DNA from: Paracoccaceae bacterium | GTDB taxonomy: Bacteria; Pseudomonadota; Alphaproteobacteria; Rhodobacterales; Rhodobacteraceae | Assembly: GCA_016124615.1 (NCBI GenBank) | Contig: WGNF01000016.1 | Span: forward strand, 52,669-116,668 | Length of the DNA stretch: 64,000 nt | Reading direction: 5' to 3' | Shown here: positions 43,487-53,158 of the stretch, piece after piece | Layout: each line of letters opens with the position of its first letter | Numbering within the stretch: the first letter of the stretch is position 1 | Program-made: the position numbers and the translations under genes | The notes under the pieces: model-generated | What the model was told of the DNA's origin: nothing | The model's input: only the letters and a program-made list of their open reading frames with translations | Database searches by the model: none

Positions 43487-43649
43487 ACGGCAAACGCCCG
43501 ACTGCATGGGAAGGCTTTGGTGCAGTAGTTGATTGGCGTGGCCACAGGAGCCCTGGAGCGAGTCGCTGACGGGCGACAGCACGTCTGATTGGTCTTGCGC
43601 TGATACATACCTTGCAATTGCTCCATGGCGAGGAAGATTTGCAAGGTTA

Positions 43650-44040
43650 ATTCGCCTCCCCAAGCCTGTAGCGCCCTCCCATTCGCGCGGATCTGGGGTA
43701 ACCCCACATGAATCCGACCAGTTCACGCGCCACGCGGTGATGGCGACCGTGCTGCGCTTGCCCCGGTTGATCAGCGCGCGGTAGCTCTTGGTCAGATGCG
43801 CGTGGGATAGCGATAGCCCATGTGCTCTCGGCCAACGACCGCGGCACTCGCGCATCGCCGGTCTTCGTGATGCCGCCGCGTCGGACGGCGTCGCCGGTCG
43901 ATCGCTCGGAGGACACCAGGCTAGATAGGCCATCAGCCGCAGCGGGGTCTGGAACCGGCGGGCATCACCAACCTCCACCATGAAGGTGACAGTCACATCA
44001 TCAACGCCCCGTGGCAGCATAATTCCACGGGAGGAGCCCG
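43650..44040 (-). pseudogene. IS110-family transposase remnant (C-terminal part, frameshifted)
   Basis: Minus-strand translation gives LPRGVDDVTVTFMVEVGDARRF and PLRLMAYLAW, then after a frame change SSERSTGDAVRRGGITKTGDARV, then after another SYRALINRGKRSTVAI. In that order these are the helix-hairpin-helix and C-terminal parts of IS110/IS1111 transposases. At least two frameshifts and loss of the N-terminal DEDD domain make it non-functional. It sits directly behind the integrase gene. The rest of the gap 43487-44207 shows no gene. Confidence 0.75.
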
Positions 44041-44207
44041 TCGATTTGTCTCGGTCATGGCCGTGGGCGCCGCGAGGAACGCACTGGTCTGCCAGACATA
44101 CGGGCTGACGGTGTTCACTTTGTCCGAAGTTCTTCCGCTCAGCCGTCGCTCTCGCGGCGATGTTCTGACTGTAAACCAGAGCGAGCCTTCGCCTTAACCA
44201 GCGAAAA

Positions 44208-45176
44208 TCAAAAGTAAAATACTTTTGAGCTCTCCCCTTTCCATTCTAGGAGTGCATCACGAAGACGGCCGGTTTTGCTCAAGCCATTTTCAATCAGCCA
44301 GCGTGGCTCCACATCTGTCGAAGTAATCAGTTTCTCAACACGTTCTGGATGAACGCCGACAACCGAACCAATTGATCCTTTCAGGAGCGACGCTGCGAAA
44401 GACACAATAGGCCGCGGAACTGAAACCACCCTTGCGGTGGGAAAGGCTATCTCCCTAAAAGTGTCGACGATCTGCTCGATCGTGTACCGATCCGGATAAG
44501 CCCCATTGTAGATGATCAGCTTTTCGTCTTTTGCCCACACGTCGAGCAGGCTTTCGACAAGATCCTTAACATAGAAGCAGGCCTTAATTGTGTCCTTCCT
44601 GCCAGGATATACGAAGAGCCCCGCTCGAAGCATTTTGGCAAGCCGGGTGAAATTCCCGCCCTCGCCACGTCCGAAAATGACAGCTGGTCGACAGATGACA
44701 AGCTTACGCTCTAGGTCGCGGTCAACCCAGCCTAAGTGAACCTGCTCGGCGAGGAATTTCGACCAGCCATAAGAGCTTTTAGGATTTGGCGGGGTTGTCT
44801 CAGTTTTTGTCTCTTCGCTTGGGCCGTAAACTGAAATCGAAGATGTAAAGACGATCGTCGATACGCCGCTGCGTTCGGCAAATTTTGTTATCTCGAGAGC
44901 CCCGCCAATATTGGTCTCGTAATACTCGTGGGGCTCATGACCGGGGGTGGTGTGGATTGCGGCAAAATTGAAAATCGTATCGATGTCGATACCAAGATTG
45001 AGATGTGCTAGGTTGCGCACGTCCGCCTGGACAAATGTTACATGCGGGATTTCCTCTCGCGGCGGCTTGACGTCTACGTTGTAGATCACCGCTGCTCCAT
45101 CTTGTGAAAGACGCCTTGCAAGATGTGTCCCGATAAAACCAGAACCACCAAATATCACAAATTCACGAGATTTCAT
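44208..45176 (-). CDS. NAD-dependent epimerase/dehydratase (extended SDR)
   Basis: The 322-residue protein has the extended SDR cofactor loop GGSGFIGTHLA near the N-terminus, ADVRNL for the adenine pocket, and the active site Y-G-W-S-K with an upstream Ser in TSSISVYGPS. Such enzymes epimerise or dehydrate nucleotide sugars; the substrate cannot be read here. The ATG at 45176 with AAGGA upstream is chosen over an earlier in-frame ATG. It lies just downstream of a truncated glycosyltransferase in the same direction. Confidence 0.82.
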   Translation of the reverse strand: MKSREFVIFGGSGFIGTHLARRLSQDGAAVIYNVDVKPPREEIPHVTFVQADVRNLAHLNLGIDIDTIFNFAAIHTTPGHEPHEYYETNIGGALEITKFAERSGVSTIVFTSSISVYGPSEETKTETTPPNPKSSYGWSKFLAEQVHLGWVDRDLERKLVICRPAVIFGRGEGGNFTRLAKMLRAGLFVYPGRKDTIKACFYVKDLVESLLDVWAKDEKLIIYNGAYPDRYTIEQIVDTFREIAFPTARVVSVPRPIVSFAASLLKGSIGSVVGVHPERVEKLITSTDVEPRWLIENGLSKTGRLRDALLEWKGESSKVFYF

Positions 45177-45243
45177 CGTCGAAGTCCTTAATTCTGTCGA
45201 GCCAGACAAGTCATTTGTACCATTTTGGCTGCTGTGTTGTCCG

Positions 45244-46257
45244 TCAATGGCTCTCATCACGTTGCGGCAGGACTCGTGAATGTTTCAGGCACAGGGGTGC
45301 CGAGGCAGCAGTCAGTAATCCTCTAACGATCTCATCGGTCCGAGGAAGGACTTGGATGTCGGCCAAATCCAGAAATTCGGACAGCCGTTCAATTGGCTGC
45401 AGTCGGGAGACGCGCGCATTTGGCAAGTCGAGCGCCAAGACCGTGAGTTCGTTAAGATATGGCCCGCCGCCACAGTTCACGAATGTAAGGCCGGGGCAAT
45501 CCCTGAGCGGGCGAACGGTGTCCGCGATCCCCTGCTTTCGGGCGACGTTCCCAGAATACAGCGCGACACTTTCGGACTCAATGCCGAGCTCCGCTTTGAG
45601 GCTTGACGGGCCAGTCTGTGGCATAACGCGGCTGAGGTCCGCCCAGTTGCGGAGTTCGAAGATCCGGTCGTCAGGGATTCCCTTCTCTGCAAGCTTGCGC
45701 CGCATGGCGCGTGAGATCGAACTGATCCGGTCGAATGAACTGAGGATGTTGCGCTCGAACCGCTCCGCGAGGCGTCCTATCCGGCTGTCCTTTGAGAGCA
45801 GGCCGGTTGCAAAGGCAGCTTCAACCTCGAAATCCTGGACGTGAAGCCAGCTCTTGGCACCTGTCAGGCGTGCCGCAAGCAGCCCGAGTGGCGCCGAAAC
45901 CAGCGAAGGCGCGACAACGAGGACGTGGTCAGGTTGCGTTCGCAGGGCTCGCGCCAGAATTTGCAGAGCGGCGGCGAGCGTGAAGCTCGCATAGTGTAGC
46001 AAGCGCTTCAGGCCTGTCGGCTGTGCGGGGACATAAAGCGGACAATGGATCACCCGGAGGTTGGCGCTGGGTGACTCGCGCCTGTAGCCAAAGCGCGACC
46101 AGCCCTCGGGAATCTTCCACGCGGGATAATAGGGCTGGGCCGTTACAAGCTCGATCTGATGCCCGCGCATGGCCAGCCCCTCTGCGAGCTGGCTCGTGTA
46201 GACCGCGATCCCGATCAGCTCCGGGGAGTAGTTGATGCCAAGGATGAGTAGCTTCAT
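45244..46257 (-). pseudogene. WcaI/WbuB-like glycosyltransferase family 4, truncated at the C-terminus
   Basis: The 337-codon frame starts like colanic-acid WcaI-type GT4 enzymes (MKLLILGINYSPELIGIAVYT) and stays collinear through the donor-site region up to DIQVLPRTDEIVR. There the family normally continues with a V-L-P-S-K-L-T-x-M-L-A-S-G donor-binding stretch and about 70 more residues. This frame instead ends in 25 unrelated residues. The conserved Glu/Ser donor-binding segment is therefore missing and activity is unlikely. The break is probably a recombination junction just upstream of the epimerase gene. Confidence 0.7.
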
Positions 46258-46775
46258 CAGGTTTGTATCCCTCGCAGTCAGGTCGACACGCAGGCCCCGT
46301 GCTATTGCGCGCGTCCCGCGCCGCCAAGCCCCTATGGCGAAAACGACCTGGTCATGGTGCCATTCTGCACACTGTATAGTCGGCTCACGTAACGGTTGCA
46401 GAAATGAGCGCCTGCTCTTGCACGCCGCTTCTCCGACTCATGGCGAAGAAACTGCCAAGTAGAGAGCGCACGGACGAGAGCGACAGCCAAGATCTCAAGA
46501 GGACGTGACGGTGGAAACGAGCGTTTTGTTGCCGATCTCGCGACGACGGCTCCACAGTTTTGCCGCAAAAGATTCTCTTTCGGCCTCATGTTGAGCCAAA
46601 TTTTGCTGCTGTTTCCGATCATTAATGCACTCAGGCAGACGACCAGCCGACGGTTCCAAAACGGCAACACTCACTTAACCAGGTCTTAACCAAGAAACGT
46701 GAACTTGGGGGGTGAAGCGAGGCCGCAGAAACAAGACCGCGGGCAGGTACGTGAAAAGGGCAGGGGCGAGAGATC
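46258..46775. other. intergenic region between two divergent glycosyltransferase genes
   Basis: This 518-base stretch separates outward-reading genes and must contain the promoter of the rightward one. A 112-codon open frame on the minus strand (46332-46670) has no recognisable domain or ribosome site and is probably chance. No insertion-sequence remnant was recognised. Confidence 0.5.
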
Positions 46776-48083
46776 ATGGCAGAACTTTTCCAACATACCA
46801 CATTCACGGCAACTCGCGCTGGTGCGGGCTTCCAGGGGGGCCTTGGCTCGTCCACATCGCGGCGCAAGCCTGGGGGCCGTCGGGTTCTTATCGCCGTAGA
46901 AAACCTGCCTGTACCGCTTGATCGGCGTGTCTGGCTCGAGGCCACGACGCTGGTTGCGAACGGGTATGAGGTGAGCGTGATCTGCCCGATGGGTCGCGGT
47001 TGGGACAAGGCCTATGAGGTGATCGAAGGGGTGCACATCTTCCGCTTTCCCGAGCCGCCGGAAGCTCATTCCGGCGCTATCGCCTATGCGCGGGAGTATT
47101 CTCATGCCCTCTGGCATATGTTCCGTCTCGCCGCGCTGATCTGGCAAGAACGCGGCTTCGACATCATCCAGGGATGCAACCCGCCGGACCTCATCTTCCT
47201 CGTTGCCTTGCTCTATCGACCATTCGGGGTGCGCTACCTCTTCGACCATCACGATGTCAGCCCAGAACTCTTCGAGGCGAAGTTCGGACGGCGGGGCTTT
47301 CTGTACAATGTGATGCGGCTGTGGGAACGCGCGAGCTTCGCGACGGCCAGCGTCTCAATGGCCACGAACGAGAGCTTTCAGCGCGTGGCGATCAACCGGG
47401 GGAAGATGGCGCCCGAAGATGTCTTCGTTGTCCGATCGGCCCCTCGGGTGGAAAAGTTCGAGCTGCGCCCGGCTGACCCGCTGGTGAGAAAAGGGGCCAA
47501 GACTGTCCTTGGCTACGTCGGCGTTATTGGCCAGCAAGAAGGGATGGACTTGCTTGTTGCGGCCGTTGACGAACTGGTCCGTGAGATGAACCAGGATATC
47601 CACGTCGTGATCACTGGATTCGGGCCGCATCTGCCCGAAGTCGAACGCGATGTGGCTGCACGAGGGCTCCAAGACTACTTCACCTTCACCGGTGCTCTAT
47701 ACGGCGAGGACCTTCTTCGGGTGCTCAACAGCTGTGACATCGGCGTGAGCCCCGACCCCAAGAACGCGATGAACGACATTTCCACGATGAACAAGGTGAT
47801 GGAGTACATGACCCTGAAGAAGCCCGTCGTTCAGTTCGATCTGACGGAGGGACGTGCCTCAGCAGGCGAAGCCTCGCTCTACGCGAAGGAAAACGATCCG
47901 AAAGACTTCGCCAAGCAGATTGCCTGGTTGATCGAGCATCCGGAACAGGCGCGCGAGATGGGAAAAATTGGTCGGAAGCGGGTGCTGAGTGCCCTGTCGT
48001 GGGCGCATTCTGTCCCTGGGCTTCTGGCGGCCTATGAGCGCATTTTCGCGAAGCGCAGCGCCAAACAAGCGGTCACCAACTAA
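46776..48083 (+). CDS. glycosyltransferase family 4 protein
   Basis: The 435-residue protein is a GT-B fold transferase. The N-terminal acceptor half begins at RVLIAVENLPVPLDRRVWLEA and contains CPMGRGWDKAYEVIEGVHI. The donor half has VLGYVGVIGQQEGMDLLV and the GT4-type motif MNKVMEYMTLKKPVV, which binds the nucleotide sugar. Homologous proteins are common in exopolysaccharide loci, where they add a sugar to the lipid-linked repeat unit. The first 35 residues are not conserved in appearance, so translation may start slightly later. It is complete and flanked downstream by an IS66 remnant. Confidence 0.85.
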   Translation: MAELFQHTTFTATRAGAGFQGGLGSSTSRRKPGGRRVLIAVENLPVPLDRRVWLEATTLVANGYEVSVICPMGRGWDKAYEVIEGVHIFRFPEPPEAHSGAIAYAREYSHALWHMFRLAALIWQERGFDIIQGCNPPDLIFLVALLYRPFGVRYLFDHHDVSPELFEAKFGRRGFLYNVMRLWERASFATASVSMATNESFQRVAINRGKMAPEDVFVVRSAPRVEKFELRPADPLVRKGAKTVLGYVGVIGQQEGMDLLVAAVDELVREMNQDIHVVITGFGPHLPEVERDVAARGLQDYFTFTGALYGEDLLRVLNSCDIGVSPDPKNAMNDISTMNKVMEYMTLKKPVVQFDLTEGRASAGEASLYAKENDPKDFAKQIAWLIEHPEQAREMGKIGRKRVLSALSWAHSVPGLLAAYERIFAKRSAKQAVTN

Positions 48084-48089
48084 ACCTCG

Positions 48090-48530
48090 GCCCTGCCGAA
48101 CCACCGGCAGAGCGGGCGGTCACTCTCTCTTGGGGCTTGCGAGCAGCGTTCCGCTACCGCTCCTGCCCGAGCATGTTCTGACGGATCAGCCCGCGGCCCC
48201 GCATGACCTTTGCGGAGATCCACCGGACGGCTCGCCAGATAGGCGCGGGTGATCCCGCTCGGCAGGATCACGACGACGTCTCCCTCAGCGCCGCGACCAC
48301 CCGACCGAGGTGCACCGCGTCAAACCCGGCGGGCGCAAGGATCCGTATGCGGCCGATCTCCAGCCGAAGGCAGGCCTCCGGGCGATCGTCCGTCAGGTCG
48401 ACCGCCGTCACTCACCACCATCGGCACGAGCCCCAGAACCTCATCCTCCGGCATCGGCAACAGCCGTTCACGCGCCGCCCGACGCCAGGCACAAAGTTAA
48501 GGCGGCAACCGCTACGTCCGACGGTTGATG
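48090..48530 (-). pseudogene. IS66-family remnant (tnpA end and tnpB start)
   Basis: On the minus strand, 48530 to 48268 carries a decayed TnpA C-terminus (LLPMPEDEVLGLVPMVV, then in another frame LEIGRIRILAPAGFD ... VVAALRE, then a stop). Directly overlapping (GTGA) is the TnpB start I-L-P-S-G-I-T-R-A-Y-L-A-S-R-P-V-D-L-R-K-G at 48271, which breaks after about 22 codons and resumes in another frame as RQNMLGQER. The order tnpA-tnpB and the sequences match IS66 elements. Both genes are broken and TnpC is absent. Confidence 0.75.
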
Positions 48531-48773
48531 ATGGACTTGATTGAGTCTCGACCCTAGGTCTCCACTCCACGGAAAATGCACCTCGTGGCATCGATTGACC
48601 GACATTGTTACTTGATCTCGCATGTCGCAGTACAGCATTCTATCGACGCTTTGCTGTCCGTCCTCTAGCTAGGTCGTCACCCGGTCCCGAGAAATTTCGC
48701 GCCATACGTGCGACTCAAGGTTCAAATTTGACGAGGCACCCGAACTGAGACCAGAGGCTCTAAGGTGGAACGA

Positions 48774-49250
48774 ATGATGCCACGGTGGGCGAACCGTTTA
48801 ACAACGAGACAAACAATCGACCATGCGTTGCCATGGGCCGGTGTCACAACTGAACAGCTGCTCGCTGCATGGACCTCCGATGGTCTCGTCTGGACTTGCA
48901 GAATGGCAGACTTCGGTCCGAGCTACGAGCAGACGCTTCAGAACATCGGCATGGAAATGCTGCGAGTGATGCTCCTCGAGCCATTCGACTTTTGCGAATA
49001 CTCAAAAAAAAAGCGCGACTGGGCCAAGTTTGCTCTTTGGAAGGCATATACGGAAAGAATTCTGGCCGATGCAGGCGTGAAGGAACTGGTCGCGTATTTT
49101 CAGCCTGACGACCTGCAGGTGCATGCTTCAATGAATGTTGCCGGGATGTTCGCGCAGCATGGCTACCAAGTCGCGATGAGCAAGGTTCCGGAAGATAGAT
49201 ACATCCTGATGTCGAGGTTGGGGGTGGAGCACGCAGCGCGAAATGCCTAA
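48774..49250 (+). CDS. hypothetical protein
   Basis: This 158-residue frame starts at an ATG with AAGG eight bases upstream; a GTG three codons earlier also fits. The product is soluble, with alternating charged and aromatic segments (GLVWTCRMADFGPSYEQTL, FCEYSKKKRDWAKF), and no signal peptide or motif I recognise. It contains a nine-A run that is a slippage-prone site. It is flanked by insertion remnants in the island. It may be a real accessory gene or the remains of one. Confidence 0.45.
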   Translation: MMPRWANRLTTRQTIDHALPWAGVTTEQLLAAWTSDGLVWTCRMADFGPSYEQTLQNIGMEMLRVMLLEPFDFCEYSKKKRDWAKFALWKAYTERILADAGVKELVAYFQPDDLQVHASMNVAGMFAQHGYQVAMSKVPEDRYILMSRLGVEHAARNA

Positions 49251-49526
49251 AAATACAGCGAAGCGCAGACACCTCCAATACTATTGCGCGTGGTTACAGT
49301 GCGGCCACGGTCAGAGCACCTCCTCGGCATCTGGCTCGAGCTCTTAGACGAATGTTCGGCAACAACCGCTAAGCGGATCCCTGCCCCCTACACGGCGATG
49401 ATTACCCCGGTTGATGAAGCGCATCAGACTGCAGAACGGCTGCTGCGTCCTGATTCGCGGACGAGCCTTCCGGCCCGCATCCTGATCGGTTCATTGGACC
49501 TCGATGATTGTCAGGTGAGACTACCG

Positions 49527-50381
49527 TCACCACGATCTCCAGTAGTAGCGAACCGCGTCGGCAATATGGATGCGTAGGGCGCGACTCCGGAAGACGTCGA
49601 TCAAGCCGCCCGAGCTGGCGCGAATGCCGTCTGCGCGCACGGTGGCAAGCGAGGTTACGCTGACTCGATAGCCACTGGCGCGAGCACGTCGACAAAAGTC
49701 GACATCCGCCATGAATACGTAGTAGGTCTCATCTAGACCTCCGATCGCCTCCCACAGATCCCGTCTGATAAGTATGAATGAGGACTGCAGCCAGTCTACG
49801 TCAACAATGTCGATCGCCGGATCGCGCAACAGCGGCTCCAACAAGCGCATCTCGCTGCAAGCACCAGGCCGCAACCGTCGAAGTATCTGCCTCCAAAGGC
49901 TGGGGTAGTGTCGGGCGGTCTCGACATAGCTGCCGTCATCGTTGCGCTGCAAGCAACCGAGTACGCCGATCGTCGGATTGGTCGCCATACAAGTAGCGAG
50001 GGTCTCAATAGCTCCAGGGTCATCGATGATAATGTCGGGGTTGAGCAGCAGCACGTAGTCCGATGGCAGGACGGCGCGCGCGCCGACGTTGCAAGCCCTA
50101 GTATAGCCAGCATTCTCGCTGTTGATGATCAACTGCTCGCTCGGTTGAACGGCACCACGCAGCAGTTCCTCCTCATTGGCCGCGCAGGAATTGTCGACGA
50201 TGATGACTTTGAGCCCAGTAGCAAGAGTTTGGTGGCGAAGTGCGCCCAGAACCTGCACCAGCCGGGTTCCCTTATGATAGTTGACGGCGACAACGCCGAC
50301 ACGGATGGTGGAAACCTCGTCCGCGGTACCAAATGCTACGCGGCTGTTCATAGAATTGATATCGGACAATGGGCACCTCAT
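49527..50381 (-). CDS. glycosyltransferase family 2, rhamnosyltransferase-like
   Basis: The 284-residue protein is a GT-A transferase: VGVVAVNYHKGTRL at the start of the nucleotide fold, VIIVDNSCA, then ENAGYTRACNVGAR and the metal-binding D-x-D-like YVLLLNPDIIID, as in WbbL-type rhamnosyltransferases. A later WLQSSFILIRRDLWEAIGGLDE segment and FMADVDFCRRARASGY complete the family pattern. A dTDP-rhamnose donor is consistent with rmlA at the window end, but this is inference. An ATG at 50351 is an alternative start; neither has a good ribosome site. Confidence 0.85.
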   Translation of the reverse strand: MRCPLSDINSMNSRVAFGTADEVSTIRVGVVAVNYHKGTRLVQVLGALRHQTLATGLKVIIVDNSCAANEEELLRGAVQPSEQLIINSENAGYTRACNVGARAVLPSDYVLLLNPDIIIDDPGAIETLATCMATNPTIGVLGCLQRNDDGSYVETARHYPSLWRQILRRLRPGACSEMRLLEPLLRDPAIDIVDVDWLQSSFILIRRDLWEAIGGLDETYYVFMADVDFCRRARASGYRVSVTSLATVRADGIRASSGGLIDVFRSRALRIHIADAVRYYWRSW

Positions 50382-50479
50382 CGCGTTATCGTTCGAAAAG
50401 ACACAATCACATTTTTCCAGTATGTTCCAGTCACGTGTCGCCTGCCGCGGCTGGCAACCGTAGTTTCGGACGGCCGACG

Positions 50480-50715
50480 GCAGCGATGGCGCTCCATGGT
50501 TTGGCGGGCGGTCGAGGCGGCTGCGGTCAGGATCTGGCCCAATAGCGCTGGCAGCGCGGGCGAATCTCCTACGCTGCAGGTGGTGATCTCGACCGCTCGA
50601 ACTTCCAGCGTCTGCTAGTCGATTCTTTCCAGCGTCTGCTCGTCGATTCTAAGGCGCACTTTGCGTCAGATGCGTTGCCTCGGGCCGCCGTCCTTGCGCA
50701 TATTCCCGCGCCGGA
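50480..50715 (-). pseudogene. IS5-family transposase remnant with internal tandem duplication
   Basis: Minus-strand translation gives GNMRKDGGPRQRI, stop, RKVRLRIDEQTLE, then a repeat of RID(stop)QTLE, then VRAVEITTCSVGDSPALPALLGQI. This is the middle of an IS5-type DDE transposase. Two in-frame stops and loss of both ends make it inactive. The only other element in the 50382-51450 gap is this remnant: the rest shows no recognisable gene, and a 100-codon minus-strand frame at 50940-51242 looks accidental. Confidence 0.75.
50603..50650. repeat. 24-bp tandem duplication inside the IS5 remnant
   Basis: TTCCAGCGTCTGCT, one base, GTCGATTCT occurs twice head to tail at 50603-50626 and 50627-50650, with a single mismatch (a versus c at the fifteenth base). 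The unit is eight codons of the transposase (R-I-D-E-Q-T-L-E). In one copy the mismatch turns the Glu codon GAG into the stop TAG. It looks like replication slippage followed by drift. Confidence 0.9.
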
Positions 50716-51450
50716 GGCGCAAGCTTGGGTCTGGGCGAGTCTTTTCAAGGCACCCACAAGATCTGATGCTAGGCTTCTGTTGGACTCTTCGATACGGAAA
50801 GGTCGCGGAAAAGTGATGCGCAAAATATTGATAGTCCGAAATTATTTGGGCTGCGCGAGGCGTGAAATCACAAAAGGAAGGCCTTAACTCACGAGCATCG
50901 AAACCAGCGCTCCCCCTCCTACTAGGCAGGTAAGAGGCTTTACAAAGTTTTCCGGCGAAGGCAAATTAAGAAGCTCATGGGAATCTCCGAGCGCGCTGCG
51001 AGGCGGCAGAGAAGGCTGAACTGATGCTGGCGGCCGAGCATGTCGATGTCGAGAACTGCACCTGTCAGCTGCCTGAGAAGCCGGAACATATAGGCCTCAT
51101 CGCAGACGGTTTCTGAGCTCACCCCCACCAGAAACGCCAAAGACCTCGGCAGAAGCAGGAGCCTTTGCCATCTTTGGATTCGGATGTGCAGAGATGAGGT
51201 ACGTCTACGTCCGGAACTATGTTCTAACGGCGGATCAGACAAACACAGCCGACATACCTAATGAGCCAAATAGCACTTGATCGCCACGCCAGCATAGGCG
51301 ATGTTCGCATCAAACGACACGCCGCTTGGAGGATGTCCGTGGTATCTCAAGATATTGAGCCCATGCTTTCTAAGTTCTTTGTGGCGGATAAAACTCCGAA
51401 CTGATCGCCGCAGAATTCCTTTTCTATGGCACTCGAATGAAAGGTGCAAT

Positions 51451-52527
51451 ATGGCGGCGGCAGCCTCGACAGATAGAGATCGCTTCTCGGCCCTAGACGG
51501 GCTTCGAGGGCTCGCCGCGTTGACCGTTGTCGTCTCGCATTCAGCCAATGTTGGCTACCTGCCCAGCTTCCTAGGAAATGGGCTTGGGCAGATGGGTGTC
51601 GTGCTCTTTTTCGGCCTAAGCGGCTTTCTAATGGCGCACCTCCACTTCAGGTCAAAGCCGAATGTGATCGCGATTCGTCGATACGCCATCCATCGTGCAA
51701 GCCGCGTGCTACCGCTATTTTACGCGATCGTTGCTACCGCCGCGATACTCCTAGTGGTTATGGGAAGCGGGTTTTACGGTATCGATTCTCTCGAAATTGC
51801 ACTACTTCATATAATTCTTGTGCATGGCACTGGAGTCCTGTGGACCGTGCCTGTTGAGTGCCAGTTCTACGCTATTTTCGTGATATTTTGGGCGGCCAAA
51901 TATAATGACCGCCTTTGGACTGCTGTAGCCATTGCTTGCGTAGTGCAAGCATTCCTGTGTGCAATATACTATGTACACGATCCGAAAGTCGCTCCGGACA
52001 CGCTGGTGAGCTGGTTTCAGTTTTTTGTTGCCGGAATGCTGCTTGGATCATTCTATTCGAGAATCGGGAGATATTTGGATCAGAGGGATGCACGAACAGC
52101 GCTTGCCCCGATTGCTTGGTTCTTGGTCTTAGCGGTAATTGTGGTGCCCCCTGAAGTGCGCAGGATGATGTCGCTGCCTATATTTCCAAATTTCGTTGAT
52201 CCAGTTACCGCAGGCTATCCTATTATTTTGCTGTTTTTTACAATATACGGAATTGGCCCTTTTGCGAACCTCAGTATTCCCATATTGAGATGGTATGGAA
52301 GAATATCTTACAGTCTCTATCTGCTCCATGTGTTGGTGATTGATGCAATCCGGAAGTTAGTCGAATGGGGTTTTCTGCCTCACCCTCTCGGCTTCCCATT
52401 TATTTTGGCGGTATCGACAGCAGTTGCCGCGTGCAGTTTCCATTTTCTTGAACGGCCGATGCAGACGCGTATTCGCAGCGCATTGGAAGGGCACGGCAGC
52501 GAGCGACAACGCCAAATTGCCTCCTGA
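51451..52527 (+). CDS. acyltransferase 3 family membrane protein
   Basis: The 358-residue protein has about ten membrane helices and the acyltransferase 3 start (FSALDGLRGLAALTVVVSHS), with the key His in the SHS motif. R-R-Y-A-I-H-R-A-S-R-V-L-P-L-F follows as the second conserved region. Such proteins O-acetylate or otherwise acylate surface polysaccharide from the cytoplasmic membrane. It starts at 51451 (AAGG seven bases upstream). The gene is noticeably less GC-rich than the core and ends at a field of insertion remnants. A role in decorating the island's polysaccharide is inference. Confidence 0.85.
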   Translation: MAAAASTDRDRFSALDGLRGLAALTVVVSHSANVGYLPSFLGNGLGQMGVVLFFGLSGFLMAHLHFRSKPNVIAIRRYAIHRASRVLPLFYAIVATAAILLVVMGSGFYGIDSLEIALLHIILVHGTGVLWTVPVECQFYAIFVIFWAAKYNDRLWTAVAIACVVQAFLCAIYYVHDPKVAPDTLVSWFQFFVAGMLLGSFYSRIGRYLDQRDARTALAPIAWFLVLAVIVVPPEVRRMMSLPIFPNFVDPVTAGYPIILLFFTIYGIGPFANLSIPILRWYGRISYSLYLLHVLVIDAIRKLVEWGFLPHPLGFPFILAVSTAVAACSFHFLERPMQTRIRSALEGHGSERQRQIAS

Positions 52528-52744
52528 GCTGGAGGTGCCGTGCATCCAGAATTTTTCAAGTATGGATGCTCTGTTGCACAGATTGAGCGACGGTAGGACT
52601 TCCCGTAGCCCAGATAGACTTGCCCCGCCGACTAAGTGACGGGTGTGACGAGCGCGATCAATGATTGCTTCCTCGAAGAACCGACTTAGGTTTGCAGTGA
52701 ACCCCAAGCGATGGACTACGAAGCGCCATCCGAATTAGGCCACC

Positions 52745-52875
52745 CGTTGGGCAAGCAGGGTTTCAAATTTCTAATGGGTTCGATAGCCGAGGGCCGGGCG
52801 CAGTCTCTTCGACTTGTAGGCCTGCTCGATAAACTTTGGCAATCGGCCTGCGACTTCTGTGAAGGTTTCTTAGTT
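52745..52875 (-). pseudogene. IS3-family transposase C-terminal remnant
   Basis: Minus-strand translation reads ETFTEVAGRLPKFIEQAYKS, then KRLRPALGY, a stop, and KFETLLAQ. This is the C-terminal end of an IS3-family OrfB (usual form: IEEVYNxxRLHSALGY). In-frame stops show decay and the catalytic core is missing. Confidence 0.7.
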
Positions 52876-52940
52876 CACGTTGAACAACACCCATGCCATT
52901 GATTTAGCGTTGAAACGTTGCGATTTTTCTCGCATGGCCT

Positions 52941-52974
52941 GCAGGGTTTTGTATGATTTCCGCCGAAACCCTGC
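52941..52974 (+). repeat. 9-bp inverted repeat ahead of an IS5-type start
   Basis: GCAGGGTTT at 52941-52949 pairs with AAACCCTGC at 52966-52974 across a 16-base loop. It lies 15 bases before the ATG of a transposase-start fragment and is probably part of that element's end region. Confidence 0.5.
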
Positions 52975-52989
52975 AAATTCGGTTCTGCC

Positions 52990-53139
52990 ATGAAGCACCG
53001 TCCGCGCCATGAGGAACAGGATGACCTGCTGCGTCCGCGTTTGGTCGACTTGATCGACGGGCGGCACACAGCCGAACCGGATCCCATCCTGCCAACCCCG
53101 CGTCACGACAACATCCGTGGCCCTGCCTATTACCAATAA
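52990..53139 (+). pseudogene. chimeric fragment: IS5-type transposase start joined to an IS21 istA end
   Basis: A 49-codon frame begins MKHRPRHEEQDDLLRP and RLVDLID, resembling the N-terminus of IS5-type transposases. After about codon 27 it changes to [23 protein letters not shown] and a stop, which is the C-terminal end of IstA from IS21 elements (usual form N-I-R-G-x-x-Y-Y). istB follows 19 bases later, as in IS21. The frame marks a junction where one element was fused to the deleted remainder of another. Confidence 0.65.
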
Positions 53140-53158
53140 CCTCAAGGAAAGAAGGATA

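Noticed and set aside
50603..50650. possible CRISPR-like array (and the pair at 56678-56729)
   Set aside because: Both are simple two-copy tandem duplications without spacers, leader or cas genes.
50940..51242. 100-codon minus-strand frame
   Set aside because: No motif, ribosome site or neighbour relation; it lies in insertion debris.
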